Part shown: in pieces, positions 1-8,400 of the stretch
How positions within the stretch are numbered: the stretch's first letter is position 1
Layout of the letters: each line of letters opens with the position of its first letter
Assembly: GCA_963733765.1 (NCBI GenBank)
Contig: CAVTEI010000003.1
Span: forward strand, 1,426,001-1,490,000
Direction of reading: 5' to 3'
DNA from: DATKAS01 sp963733765
GTDB taxonomy: Bacteria > Actinomycetota > Acidimicrobiia > Acidimicrobiales > DATKAS01
DNA length: 64,000 bases
The notes under the pieces: generated by a model
Told to the model about the DNA's origin: nothing
Database searches by the model: none
What the model saw: the letters and a program-made list of their open reading frames with translations, nothing else
Position numbers and translations under genes: made by a program

Positions 1-434
1 ACCTGCCGCCGGGCACCGGCGACGTGTCGCTCTCGCTGTCGCAATACCTCCCGAGAGCCGAGGTCTACGTGGTGACCACCCCGCAGCCCGCGGCGCAGAG
101 CGTCGCGCAGCGGGCGGGGCTCATGGCCGAGAAGGTGCACCTCGACGTCAAGGGCGTCATCGAGAACATGTCGTGGTTCACGGGCGACGACGGTGTGCGG
201 TACGAGCTGTTCGGGCGGGGCGGCGGCCAGGCGCTGGCCAACCGGCTCGAAGTGCCCCTGCTCGGCCAGGTACCGCTCGTCCCCGCGCTGCGCGAGGGAG
301 GCGACGACGGCCGCCCGATCACCGCGGTGTCGCCGGACAGCGAAGCCGCGCAGATCTTCCGCTCGATCGCGGGCCGCATCGCCACCGAGCTCGCCCCGAA
401 GCGCATCTACCGCAAAGAGCTCAAGATCATCTGA
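1..434 (+). CDS. mrp: Mrp/NBP35-family ATP-binding protein, C-terminal part
   Basis: The gene runs in from the left edge, so only about the last 143 residues are present. The fragment opens with PPGTGDVSLSLSQ, the conserved stretch of Mrp/ApbC P-loop ATPases downstream of Walker A, followed by VYVVTTPQPAAQSVAQR and the GVIENMSWF motif. The family acts as an iron-sulfur cluster carrier or assembly factor in the cytoplasm. After NMSWF, where many homologues carry CxxC, this protein has TGDDGVRYELFG and no cysteine pair, as I recall for actinobacterial members. The P-loop lies outside the window. It ends at TGA 432-434, 82 bases before the DUF3107 gene. Family call is firm; the substrate is unknown. 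Confidence 0.9.
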   Translation, partial: LPPGTGDVSLSLSQYLPRAEVYVVTTPQPAAQSVAQRAGLMAEKVHLDVKGVIENMSWFTGDDGVRYELFGRGGGQALANRLEVPLLGQVPLVPALREGGDDGRPITAVSPDSEAAQIFRSIAGRIATELAPKRIYRKELKII

Positions 435-516
435 CCCCCGCCTTCCCTCCCGGTCAGGGGTTGGGGCACCGGTAGAGTGACCCGGCCCAATCGGCCCTGG
501 TTGCAAAGGAAGTTCT

Positions 517-750
517 GTGGACGTGCGCATCGGTGTCACCCACGCCCCTCGTGAGATCAACGTCGAGATGGACGATGGCATCGACCGGCAGCAGCTGAAG
601 GCCGATGTCGCGACAGCGCTGGCCGACGACGCCGCGGTGCTCTGGCTCACAGACAAGCGGGGACGCGACATCGGCATCCCCTCGTCGAAGGTCGCCTATA
701 TCGAGATCGGCACCGCCGACAACGACCGCAAGATCGGCTTCGGCGGCTGA
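517..750 (+). CDS. DUF3107 family small protein
   Basis: A 77-residue acidic protein that matches the actinobacterial DUF3107 family: it begins MDVRIGVTHAPREINVE and ends in IGTADNDRKIGFGG, both typical of these short proteins. No biochemical function is known. The GTG start is chosen because AAAGGAAG (505-512) lies five bases upstream. The gene sits between the Mrp ATPase and two ArsA-like ATPases, 20 bases before the next GTG, and may be co-transcribed with them. Confidence 0.85.
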   Translation: MDVRIGVTHAPREINVEMDDGIDRQQLKADVATALADDAAVLWLTDKRGRDIGIPSSKVAYIEIGTADNDRKIGFGG

Positions 751-770
751 CGCAGCGCTGAGGCGACGCC

Positions 771-1721
771 GTGGTCGTCGATCTGCTCGATCGCAAGCTC
801 CTCTTCGTCACGGGTAAGGGGGGCGTCGGCAAGACGTCGATCGCGAGTGCGCTGGCGGTGCTCGCCGCGTCGCACGGCCGCCGCAGCCTGGTCTGCGAGG
901 TCGACGCCAAGGGCGACCTCGCCTCGGCGTTCGAGACCGAGCCTCTGCGCTTCAAGCCCCGCGAGGTGCACGACGGCGTGTTCGCGATGGCGATGGACAC
1001 CGAGCAGTCGCTCCGTGAGTACCTGAAGCTCCAGCTGCGCATCCCGCTCGTCGGCCGCATCGGCCCGCTGGCCCGGAGCCTCGACTTCGTGGCGAGCGCC
1101 GCCCCGGGGGTGAAGGAGATCCTCACGGTCGGGAAGTTCTGCTACGAGGTGCGCAAGGCGTCCTACGACCTCGTCGTGGTCGACGCCGAGGCGAGCGGGC
1201 ACATCGTCGCTCAGCTCACCGCGCCCGACACGATCGCCCGGCTCGTCCAGGTGGGCGTCGTGCGCGAGCAGACGCAGTGGATGCTCGACATCCTCAACGA
1301 TCCCGCACAAACGGGCGTCGTCATCGTGACGAACCCCGAAGAGATGCCCGTGAACGAGACGATCGAGCTGGCGGCCCGTCTGCGCGAGCAGACGTCGGTC
1401 GATCTCGCCGCCGTGGTCGTGAACCGGGTGTTGCCCGAGCTGTTCGGCCGAGGTGAGGAGGAGCTCTTCGAAGGTTTGCGCAGACCCGAGCCTGCAGCCG
1501 CACTCGCGAAGCGTGTCGGACCGGCCGCGCCGCTCGTGCTCGATGCCGCCGAGCTCGCGGTGCGCTTGCGTCGAACGGGAGCAGCCCACCTCGTGGAGCT
1601 GCGTGATGGGATCGTTCCCGCCGCGCCGCTGCTCTACGTGCCCGAGCTGTTCGCGCGGGCGAAGGGCCTCCGGGCTACCCGTCAGATCGCCGGCGCACTC
1701 GGTGAGGAGCTCGGCTTCTGA
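771..1721 (+). CDS. ArsA/Get3-family ATPase, first of a pair
   Basis: 316 residues. The deviant Walker A motif GKGGVGKTS (residues 15-23) includes the signature lysine K16 of the SIMIBI class (ArsA, Get3, MinD). DAKGDLASAF follows as switch I and VVVDAEASGH as switch II. It resembles the mycobacterial Get3-like ATPase pair (Rv3679/Rv3680). Such enzymes are dimeric, cytoplasmic and ATP-dependent; in actinobacteria the cargo is not established, and anion transport is an old annotation inherited from ArsA. It begins with GTG and its TGA shares one base with the next ATG (TGATG), so the two ATPases are translationally coupled. Confidence 0.85.
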   Translation: MVVDLLDRKLLFVTGKGGVGKTSIASALAVLAASHGRRSLVCEVDAKGDLASAFETEPLRFKPREVHDGVFAMAMDTEQSLREYLKLQLRIPLVGRIGPLARSLDFVASAAPGVKEILTVGKFCYEVRKASYDLVVVDAEASGHIVAQLTAPDTIARLVQVGVVREQTQWMLDILNDPAQTGVVIVTNPEEMPVNETIELAARLREQTSVDLAAVVVNRVLPELFGRGEEELFEGLRRPEPAAALAKRVGPAAPLVLDAAELAVRLRRTGAAHLVELRDGIVPAAPLLYVPELFARAKGLRATRQIAGALGEELGF

Positions 1722-2893
1722 TGGCACGCGCGACCACGGACGCAGGATCGCTGGCGGCGCTGATGGCCTCCAAGGAGATCGCGATCACGTGCGGATCGGG
1801 TGGCGTCGGGAAGACGACCACCGCGGCCGCGGCGGCGGCCATGGCTGCCGCGCATCTCGGCGGACGCGTGCTCGTGCTGACCGTCGACCCCGCCCGCCGG
1901 CTCGCGAACGCACTCGGCTTGGAGTCGTTCGGCAACGTCGAGCGGCGCGTGGACAAAGCCGCGTTCGAGGCGGCCGGAGTCGTGCCGCGCGGCGAGCTGT
2001 GGGTCGCCATGCTCGACACCAAGCAGTCGTGGGACGATCTCGTGCGCCGCCATGCGCCCGACGCCGCGACCCGCGACGCGATCCTCGCGAACCCGCTCTA
2101 CGAGAACATCACGACCCGGTTCGTGCAGGGCCACGACTACATCGCGATGGAGCGGCTGTACGACATCCATACGGCGGGGAAGTACGACCTGGTCGTCGTC
2201 GACACCCCACCGTCTCGCAACGCTCTCGACTTCCTCGACGCCCCGGCCCGCATGGCCGAGTTCTTCAACAGTCGGCTGCTGCGCTGGCTCACGGTTCCGT
2301 ATCGATCGAGGATGATGACCGCGGCGTCGCGACCCTTTTACCAAATGGCCGATCGCATCCTGGGCTCGCAGTTCCTTCAGGACATCGCCGAGTTCTTCAT
2401 CCTCTTCCAGACGATGCACGACGGGTTCGTCCAGCGAGCCCGGGCCGTGCAGCGCGTGCTGGCCGACAAGCGGACGACGTTCATCGTCGTGAGCACGCTC
2501 GAGTCGTCACCGTTGCGGGAGGCCGAGTTCTTCATCGATGCCCTCCACGAGCGCCACCTCCACCTCGGCGCGATCGTGCTGAACAAGGTGCTCCCCGCGT
2601 ACCTCCTCGACCCGGCTGCGGCGACTGCGGCATCAGTCCTGGAGCGAGAGGCCGGTGCCATCGGCGCCGATCTCGCACCGCTTCTCGCCGCCGAGCCGGC
2701 CGACCTCACGCGGTTGGTCGCCGATGTCGCCGCCAGCTTCCACAACTACGCGGTGGCGGCGACCCGCGAAGCCGAGCAGCGCACCGAGCTCGCCCGCGCG
2801 CCCGAAGTCGTGTCGGTGCCTCAGCTGGGCGGTGAGCTCACCGACCTGGCCGGTGTGCTCGATCTCGGCCAGTACCTCTGGCGGCCGCGGTAG
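1721..2893 (+). CDS. ArsA/Get3-family ATPase, second of a pair
   Basis: 390 residues, translationally coupled to the preceding ATPase by TGATG. The Walker A loop is CGSGGVGKTTT (residues 24-34). The position of the signature intradimer lysine (GKGGVGKT in the partner) is serine 26, while the P-loop lysine K31 is retained. TVDPARRLANALG follows, then VVVDTPPSRNALDF, the Walker B/switch II region typical of ArsA and Get3. This family arrangement suggests a heterodimer in which only one subunit supplies the signature lysine. It is the second gene of a conserved actinobacterial pair. The physiological cargo is unknown; both family and pairing are clear. Confidence 0.85.
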   Translation: MARATTDAGSLAALMASKEIAITCGSGGVGKTTTAAAAAAMAAAHLGGRVLVLTVDPARRLANALGLESFGNVERRVDKAAFEAAGVVPRGELWVAMLDTKQSWDDLVRRHAPDAATRDAILANPLYENITTRFVQGHDYIAMERLYDIHTAGKYDLVVVDTPPSRNALDFLDAPARMAEFFNSRLLRWLTVPYRSRMMTAASRPFYQMADRILGSQFLQDIAEFFILFQTMHDGFVQRARAVQRVLADKRTTFIVVSTLESSPLREAEFFIDALHERHLHLGAIVLNKVLPAYLLDPAAATAASVLEREAGAIGADLAPLLAAEPADLTRLVADVAASFHNYAVAATREAEQRTELARAPEVVSVPQLGGELTDLAGVLDLGQYLWRPR

Positions 2894-2999
2894 GGGAGTG
2901 CTCGCCCACACTGCGCGCGCAGAGTGGTCGACGTGGGTACCATGGCATCCAGCGGTCCCCGCGGGCGAGGAAGCGGGGGCCCAAGACGAAGGAGGGGCA

Positions 3000-3236
3000 A
3001 TGTCTTGGCTACGCAAGGTTCCGGACCTAGCACCGGAGCCGGAGCCCGAGGTGGTGGTGGAGCCGCCGGCGCCGAAGCTCATTTGGGGAAAGCCGACCCG
3101 CTGCCCCGAGTGCGGGGGGCCCGGCTTCCTCGAGCACATCGACCTGCGCAAAGGCGTCATGTACCAGCACGGCCGTGAGTGCGAGCACCGGTGGGAGATC
3201 AGCGAAGCCGAAGTGCTCGCGTCCCAAGACGGCTGA
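3000..3236 (+). CDS. Small zinc-ribbon-like protein
   Basis: A 78-residue protein starting MSWLRKVPDLAPEPEPE, with a proline/glutamate-rich linker and then TRCPECGGPGFLEHIDL and a later ECEHRW. CPEC plus the C-x-H pair could form a single zinc ribbon. The ATG at 3000 is preceded by GAAGGAGGGGC, a strong ribosome binding site, so this start is preferred over any upstream one. It lies about 105 bases after the ATPase pair and converges on the methyltransferase gene. Similar zinc-ribbon proteins occur in actinobacteria without assigned function. Confidence 0.75.
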   Translation: MSWLRKVPDLAPEPEPEVVVEPPAPKLIWGKPTRCPECGGPGFLEHIDLRKGVMYQHGRECEHRWEISEAEVLASQDG

Positions 3237-3254
3237 CACTTTCGTACTCCCGAC

Positions 3255-3815
3255 TCACTTTCGGGCGACCGCTGCCCATCCGAATGGATTGGTGCGCACC
3301 TCCACCTCGCTGAAACCGGCCGCCTCGAGGCGGGCGGCCACCGTGTCGGGGTCCACAGGGTTGTAGGTGTCGTCCTCGTGGTGCGCGGCGAGCTCGTCGC
3401 TCGCCAGGCTGTCGCTCGCAACGAGCGCCGCCCCCGGTCGCAGGACCCGCGCGACCTCCGCGAACAGGCGGTCCTGGAGGGCGATCGTCGGGACGTGATG
3501 CAACATCGTGAAGCACGCTGCACCCGTGAACCGACCGTCGGGATACCCGAGCGCGGTGGCGTCGCCGACGACGATCTCGACGTTCTCCTTTGCGTTGAAG
3601 CGCTCAGTGAGCATCGCCGCGAGCACCTCGTCGATCTCGACCGACGTGAGCCGGGGCACCCTCTCGCACAGGACGTCGGTCGTCGCGCCGTAGCCCGGGC
3701 CGACTTCGATCACGTCGTCACCGAGATCGACCTCACCCATCGCCCACGGGAGGATGACGTCTCGCATCATCGCTCGCCACTCGTCGCCGCCGCAGGCTTC
3801 GTGCGCTTCGTTCAT
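3255..3815 (-). CDS. Class I SAM-dependent methyltransferase
   Basis: 186 residues. Motif I is DDVIEVGPGYGATTDVL (about residues 33-49), followed by the acidic end of beta-2 (LTSVEIDEVLAAML), the GDATALGYPD loop and CFTMLHHV. This is the Rossmann-type fold that binds S-adenosylmethionine. The acceptor cannot be read from sequence; LHHVP with a short C-terminal domain is common in methyltransferases acting on small molecules. It converges on the zinc-ribbon gene with an 18-base gap, and its start is 24 bases beyond the end of the sigma-partner gene on the same strand. Confidence 0.85.
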   Translation of the reverse strand: MNEAHEACGGDEWRAMMRDVILPWAMGEVDLGDDVIEVGPGYGATTDVLCERVPRLTSVEIDEVLAAMLTERFNAKENVEIVVGDATALGYPDGRFTGAACFTMLHHVPTIALQDRLFAEVARVLRPGAALVASDSLASDELAAHHEDDTYNPVDPDTVAARLEAAGFSEVEVRTNPFGWAAVARK

Positions 3816-3839
3816 TGGCGCACGTTATCGACCGCCGGC

Positions 3840-5972
3840 TCAGCCCTTCGCTGGACGCGCCGAGATCTCGAGCGGCATCGGGCGCACGGACGCCTCGGCG
3901 GGTTCGGCACTGATCGCCCCCATGTCGCTGCCGTCGACGTCGATCGCGTGCAGCTCGACCGCGATGCGCCCTGTCGGCACATGGACCACTGCCGTTGTCC
4001 AGCCAGAGGGTGAGCCGGTGGCCACGACCGGCACGATGATCGCCTCGCCGTCGTCGAGGGTGACGCAGAACTCCGCCACACTCCGCTCGAGATGTGCGAG
4101 GACGAACGTCCGCCGGCGCAACACTGCGACCGTCGCGTCGATGATGCCGTTGCCGTTCACGCCGCCGGCGACTCTGATCGGGCAGGTCGAGGCCGACTCG
4201 GACGCGAACTTGAGGGTCACGCACGTGACCGGGCCGGTGCCGTCGCTGAGCGGCGAGTCGGCGCCCGTCAAGGTCCACGTCGCGCCGTCGACGACGTCAG
4301 CAGCCAGGTCGCGCTTCGGCGCGGACTCGAGCACCCGGTAGTCGGGATAGGGAGGCCCGAGAGGCTGGTCGACCCGCACCACCTCGGCGCCCGACTCGTC
4401 GTACCCGACGATGGCAGTGACCTTCAGTGGGTCGCCGACCGAGGCGACGAACCACCGCAGCGGGATCGACGGGTCGCTTGACGGCACGGTGTCGACGGCG
4501 AGTGGATCCAGGCCGGTGCGGACGATCTCGACACGAGTGATCGCCGGCTCCGTCGCTGCGAAGACGACATTGGCCCCATCGCTGCCGACGCCGATGCCCG
4601 GCCGCGAGCTCGTCGTCTCAGCGCACGCGCTGCCGACCATGTCTCCGCCGTCGAACGCGAGCTCGCCGCACACGAGTCCTTCGTCGCTGTCGGGGAAGCG
4701 CAGGCCGTTGATCGTCCACGAGCGGCCGTCGAGCGAGCCGGTCGCGAGGGCCGGGATCGTCTCCGGTGAGGCGGGCTCTTCGAATCCAGGCTCGGGGGTC
4801 TCGCCGCCCGACAGTGGCCGTACTGCCGCGACCGCCGCTTGCCACTCCTCCTCGCTCACCGGATGGAGGCTCGCCGCGAACGAGACCATCGTGGCCGCAT
4901 CCGTACCGGACGCCGACATCGTGAACACAAGTCCCGTCGCCGTGTCGCGCCACAGCAGCTCGCGCATCTGCTGCTGGGTCGGGTCGTCTCGAGAGATGTC
5001 GACGAGGAGCGCCGGCTGTCCGGCAACCGTGACCGCTTCGGTGCGCCCGCGCGGTGCGGGATAGACGGTCAGCGCGTCCTCGGTGCCCATCGTCGCGGTG
5101 AGGTTGAGGAACGGGTCCGACGGCTGGCTGAGGTCTTCGGGCCCCCGATACCCGAGGGACCACGACGGTCCCCCGTACCCCATCGGGAGATCGGCCGGGC
5201 CCGCGTAGGTCAGCGCGACGGCCTGAGGCAGCACCGTGGCCGTGAAGTCATCCGTCGCCGGCGTCGCCCCGTCGGGTTGCAGGCCGTTCGCGAAGTCGAT
5301 CGGTTCGGTGCCCGTGAGGCCGTCGGCGGTGACCGACACGGTCGTCTGCGGATCCTCGGCCCACATGATGAGCTGCGCCGGGTCGTCGCCGCCGTTCGTC
5401 GTCACGACCGCCTCGTGTCCACGGACGGTGGTGATGGTCGCGTTCGGATCGCCCTCCCACCCGGCAGTGTCGAACCCTCCACCACCCGGCTCGGTGCGGA
5501 TGTCGACTCGGACGACGGGCCCCGCGGGCGACGGCGACCGGTACAGCTGCAACCGGCTCCTGCCGATCGCTGCTTCGCTCGCGGGCGCGTCGGCGGTGTT
5601 CAACGACGGGCCGCCGTAGTCGCCGGCGTTGTCGAGCACCCACCCGTCGGGAAGGTCGGGCAGCAGCTTCGGAAGGTTGGACGGCTCGGTGGGCGCGCGC
5701 AGCTTCACGTCGTCCGCAGCGGCCGCGGCGACGGTCTGGGACTTCGGCTCGGAACCTCGACGTGTTGCGAAGCCCACCGCCGCCGCACCGATCGCGACGA
5801 CGGCCACGATGCCCACCAACGACATGCCGACTCTCCGCCGATGCCGGTTGCGGGTGTCCTGCGCGAGCATCTGATCGAAGCGGGCGCGACCGTCGTTCGG
5901 CACCGAGATGCCGTCGGCGCGCCGATGCAGCGCGTCGGTGAGCGCGGAGTCGAGATCGTCGGGGGAGTTCAC
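3840..5972 (-). CDS. Large single-pass membrane partner of the ECF sigma factor, putative anti-sigma/sensor
   Basis: About 710 residues from a GTG start that overlaps the sigma-factor TGA by four bases (GTGA). The first 65 residues are charged and cytoplasmic (NSPDDLDSALTDALHRRADG...). One helix follows (SLVGIVAVVAIGAAAVGFA), then about 600 residues predicted outside the membrane with no enzymatic motif that I recognise. The order sigma factor then overlapping single-pass protein is the usual arrangement of ECF sigma factors and membrane-bound anti-sigma factors, so sequestration of the sigma factor by the N-terminal segment is a reasonable inference. No HxxxCxxC zinc-binding anti-sigma motif is visible. 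The size of the outer domain suggests ligand or envelope sensing. Confidence 0.65.
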   Translation of the reverse strand: MNSPDDLDSALTDALHRRADGISVPNDGRARFDQMLAQDTRNRHRRRVGMSLVGIVAVVAIGAAAVGFATRRGSEPKSQTVAAAAADDVKLRAPTEPSNLPKLLPDLPDGWVLDNAGDYGGPSLNTADAPASEAAIGRSRLQLYRSPSPAGPVVRVDIRTEPGGGGFDTAGWEGDPNATITTVRGHEAVVTTNGGDDPAQLIMWAEDPQTTVSVTADGLTGTEPIDFANGLQPDGATPATDDFTATVLPQAVALTYAGPADLPMGYGGPSWSLGYRGPEDLSQPSDPFLNLTATMGTEDALTVYPAPRGRTEAVTVAGQPALLVDISRDDPTQQQMRELLWRDTATGLVFTMSASGTDAATMVSFAASLHPVSEEEWQAAVAAVRPLSGGETPEPGFEEPASPETIPALATGSLDGRSWTINGLRFPDSDEGLVCGELAFDGGDMVGSACAETTSSRPGIGVGSDGANVVFAATEPAITRVEIVRTGLDPLAVDTVPSSDPSIPLRWFVASVGDPLKVTAIVGYDESGAEVVRVDQPLGPPYPDYRVLESAPKRDLAADVVDGATWTLTGADSPLSDGTGPVTCVTLKFASESASTCPIRVAGGVNGNGIIDATVAVLRRRTFVLAHLERSVAEFCVTLDDGEAIIVPVVATGSPSGWTTAVVHVPTGRIAVELHAIDVDGSDMGAISAEPAEASVRPMPLEISARPAKG

Positions 5973-6493
5973 GGTTCGATCACCTCTCGAAGCTGGGCGA
6001 GCCCGCGGTGCAGCAGCGACTTCACGGTGCCGGGGCGGCAGCCGAGTGCGGCCGCGATCTCCGCCTCGGACAAGTCCTCGTAGTAGCGCAGGACGATGGC
6101 GACACGCTGGCGCTCGCTCAGGGTCGCGAGCGCGTCGAGCAGCGGCTCCTGCGGGGGAGCGACCGCCGAGGAGGGAGCAGTCGCATGTGCCCGCTCGAGC
6201 CGCGCTCGGCGCCGGTTGTTGCGGCACGCGTTGACGACGGCAGTACGCAGGTAGGCCGTGGGATGCTCGACGCCGTCCCACTTGCGGTGCACGCGCACGA
6301 AGGCGTCCTGCACGAGTTCTTCGGCCACGGCCGGGTTCCCGACCAGCAGCGTGGCGAGACGCACCATCGGGCGGTAACGCTGAGCGAACAGGTCGTCGAA
6401 GTCCCGCGAGTCCGGCGGATCCGGTTCGGCACCGTCGAGCGCGGCGTCGTCCACCGGGTCGACCGGGTCGATGTTCACGAGCTCAGCCACCAT
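5969..6493 (-). CDS. ECF RNA polymerase sigma factor (SigE-like family)
   Basis: 174 residues from ATG 6493. Region 2 is visible as FDDLFAQRYRPMVRLATLLV...EELVQDAFVRVHRKW, region 4 as LSERQRVAIVLRYYEDLSEAEIAAALGCRPGTVKSLLHRG with its helix-turn-helix. Both regions and the short linker are typical of group 4 (ECF) sigma factors, which redirect RNA polymerase to stress or envelope promoters. The start is placed at MVAELVNID because further upstream the sequence runs into the start region of pdtaS, which is divergent. The stop overlaps the GTG of the large membrane protein, consistent with a sigma/anti-sigma operon. Confidence 0.88.
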   Translation of the reverse strand: MVAELVNIDPVDPVDDAALDGAEPDPPDSRDFDDLFAQRYRPMVRLATLLVGNPAVAEELVQDAFVRVHRKWDGVEHPTAYLRTAVVNACRNNRRRARLERAHATAPSSAVAPPQEPLLDALATLSERQRVAIVLRYYEDLSEAEIAAALGCRPGTVKSLLHRGLAQLREVIEP

Positions 6494-6558
6494 CCTTGGT
6501 TGAGACACCTGAGGCGCCGTCCCGGTTCCCGCACGGGTGGCTCGTAGCATCGTGGCCG

Positions 6559-8010
6559 ATGGCGACCCTCGCCGAGCTCGCGCGGCACCGAACCTCGCTC
6601 GGGCACGTCCAGATCGCCCACCTGCAGCGCCTCGTGGCCGAGTGGGGGATGCTCGCCGACTTCTGCTTCGCCGACCTGCTTCTGCTCGCGCCCGTCATCG
6701 ACGCCGATTCGTGGCTCGTGCTCGGGCAGATCCGCCCGACGACAGGGCAGACGATGTACCGGGCCGACTGGGTCGGGGAGGTGCTGGTCGGTGCAGATCA
6801 TCCTCACGTCGCCGAGGCCTGGAACACCGGCGAGATCGTCGTCGGTGACATGGCCCAGGTGCGCGGGAGCGATCGGGTGCGGGTCGCCGCGATCCCCGTT
6901 CGGCACGACGGCGCGGTTCTCGGTGTGCTGACGCGTGAGTGGTCGCCCTCGGTCGGGCGCGAGCTCGGCGAGCTCGAGCGCACCTACCTCGAGGTCTTCG
7001 AGCGCTTTGCGCGGATGATCGCGGACGGCGAGTTTCCCTTCGCGGCCGAGCGGTCGAGCACAGCGGCCCTGCCCCGCGTTGGCGACGGCGTGATGCTGCT
7101 CGATGCGTCAGAGCGGGTCGAGTACGCGTCGCCGAATGCGGTCTCCGCGCTGCACCGCGCGGGCGTGCAGGCGAACGCCGTCGGCATGCGCCTTGCCGCG
7201 ATCGGCTTCGACGATCACCCCGTGCGGCTCGCGTTCGAGTCGGCGGCACCGGCAACCGAGGAGATCGAGCAGGTTCCCGAGGTGATCGTGCTCGTGCGCT
7301 GCCTCCCCCTCCTGAAAGGGGGCAAGGTGAGTGGAGGCGTCGTGCTCGTGCGCGACATCTCCGAGCTGCGTCGCCGTGACCGCATGCTGCTGAGCAAGGA
7401 CGCGACGATCCGCGAGATCCATCACCGCGTGAAGAACAACCTGCAGACGATCTCGTCGTTGCTCCGCCTGCAGGGACGCCGGCTCGAGTCGGCGGAGGCG
7501 AAGGCGGCGGTCGAGGAGTCGGTGCGCCGCATCCGCACCATCGCGCTCGTGCACGAGACGCTTTCGCGCGATGTCGGGGACGACATCGACTTCAACGACA
7601 TCCTCCTGCCCCTCGCGGCGATGGTGGAGGAGGGGCTTCAGTCGCCCGACCGGCCGGTTCGGCTTCGCATCTCCGGGGACGCTGGCCGGCTCTCAGCGAA
7701 CGTGGCGACCCCACTCGCGGTAGTCCTCACCGAGCTGTTGCAGAACGCGGTCGATCACGCGTTTGTGGACGGCCGGCCCGGCACGATCTCGGTAGACATG
7801 GCGAACGACGGCTCGATGCTCGCGGTGACGGTCAGCGACGACGGGGTCGGGCTGCCCGACGACTTTCGCATCGAAGACGCCACCGGTCTCGGGCTGTCCA
7901 TCGTGCGGACACTCGTGACGACCGAGCTCCTCGGGACGATCGAGATGGCGCGCGCGGATCCCGGGACAGTTGTCTCGTTGCGGATGCTGATCCCGGAGTC
8001 GTACGGGTAG
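6559..8010 (+). CDS. pdtaS: Two-component sensor histidine kinase PdtaS
   Basis: 483 residues with the PdtaS layout: N-terminal GAF-like domain (MATLAELARHRTSLG...LQRLVAEWGMLADFCFADL), a PAS domain in the middle, then a HisKA_2 dimerisation domain with EIHHRVKNNLQTISSLLRLQ, whose first HH holds the phosphoacceptor, and an HATPase_c domain with N-box LQNAVDHAF, G1 DDGVGLP and G2 GLGLSIV. PdtaS is a soluble cytoplasmic kinase that phosphorylates the RNA-binding antiterminator PdtaR; no pdtaR is in this window. The ATG at 6559 matches the conserved family start better than the upstream ATG at 6496. The gene is next to whiB1 and convergent with it, as Rv3220c is next to Rv3219 in Mycobacterium tuberculosis. 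Confidence 0.92.
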   Translation: MATLAELARHRTSLGHVQIAHLQRLVAEWGMLADFCFADLLLLAPVIDADSWLVLGQIRPTTGQTMYRADWVGEVLVGADHPHVAEAWNTGEIVVGDMAQVRGSDRVRVAAIPVRHDGAVLGVLTREWSPSVGRELGELERTYLEVFERFARMIADGEFPFAAERSSTAALPRVGDGVMLLDASERVEYASPNAVSALHRAGVQANAVGMRLAAIGFDDHPVRLAFESAAPATEEIEQVPEVIVLVRCLPLLKGGKVSGGVVLVRDISELRRRDRMLLSKDATIREIHHRVKNNLQTISSLLRLQGRRLESAEAKAAVEESVRRIRTIALVHETLSRDVGDDIDFNDILLPLAAMVEEGLQSPDRPVRLRISGDAGRLSANVATPLAVVLTELLQNAVDHAFVDGRPGTISVDMANDGSMLAVTVSDDGVGLPDDFRIEDATGLGLSIVRTLVTTELLGTIEMARADPGTVVSLRMLIPESYG

Positions 8011-8028
8011 CTCAGCCCAATCGTCGAA

Positions 8029-8319
8029 CTAGGAGGCCCGGCGCTGACGGGCCAACCATGCCCGTCGCAGTCGCCGGCGCTCATCCTCCGACGTGCCGCC
8101 CCAAACGCCCGAGTCCTGGTTGGTCGCAAGCGCGAACTCGAGGCACTGCGATTGCACGGGGCAGTTGCCGCACACGGCCTTGGCAGCGTCGATCTGCTCG
8201 ATGGCCGGCCCCGTCGTTCCGACGGGGAAGAACAGGTCAGGGTCGGTGTCTCGGCAGGCGGATTCGGCCCGCCAGTCGCCGCGATCTTGGGCGAGCGCAA
8301 TCCCAGTGGCGACCGACAC
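8029..8319 (-). CDS. whiB1: WhiB-family iron-sulfur transcriptional regulator, WhiB1-like
   Basis: 96 residues with the four cluster-binding cysteines C22, C50, C53 and C59 (CGNCPVQSQC) and the turn GVWGGT followed by a basic tail DERRRLRRAWLARQRR. WhiB proteins carry an oxygen- and NO-sensitive [4Fe-4S] cluster and bind the principal sigma factor; WhiB1 is essential in mycobacteria. The GTG start has GGAGG nine bases upstream. Its position beside pdtaS supports the WhiB1 assignment over other WhiB paralogues. The 200-base upstream region holds a CRP-type site and a 5'UTR hairpin. Confidence 0.9.
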   Translation of the reverse strand: MSVATGIALAQDRGDWRAESACRDTDPDLFFPVGTTGPAIEQIDAAKAVCGNCPVQSQCLEFALATNQDSGVWGGTSEDERRRLRRAWLARQRRAS

Positions 8320-8340
8320 GCATCCTCCAGCCCAACCTCG

Positions 8341-8358
8341 CTCGGCGTCGCCGCCGAG
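8341..8358 (-). promoter_or_regulatory. Short hairpin in the whiB1 leader
   Basis: A perfect 7-bp inverted repeat with a 4-base loop (CTCGGCG, TCGC, CGCCGAG) lies 22-39 bases upstream of the whiB1 start codon. If the transcript starts near the CRP site, the stem would be in the 5' leader. No U-tract follows, so it is not an obvious terminator. Its role is unknown. Confidence 0.4.
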
Positions 8359-8384
8359 GCACTTCCCTCACGAGACCTGCAGTG

Positions 8385-8400
8385 TGTGAAACCGTTCACA
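8385..8400. promoter_or_regulatory. CRP/FNR-type operator upstream of whiB1
   Basis: The 16-mer TGTGAAACCGTTCACA is an exact match to the CRP consensus TGTGA-N6-TCACA. It lies 66-81 bases upstream of the whiB1 start and about 125 bases from the glycerophosphodiesterase start on the other side. In Mycobacterium tuberculosis whiB1 is a known CRP (Rv3676) target, so the site most likely serves whiB1 here as well. I did not find a convincing -10 element at a fixed distance from it. Confidence 0.75.

Noticed and set aside
3840..6281. An 813-residue version of the sigma partner protein starting at 6281
   Set aside because: The first 103 residues lie inside the sigma factor gene in another frame and look like shadow translation. 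The GTG at 5972 with GTGA overlap is the natural start.
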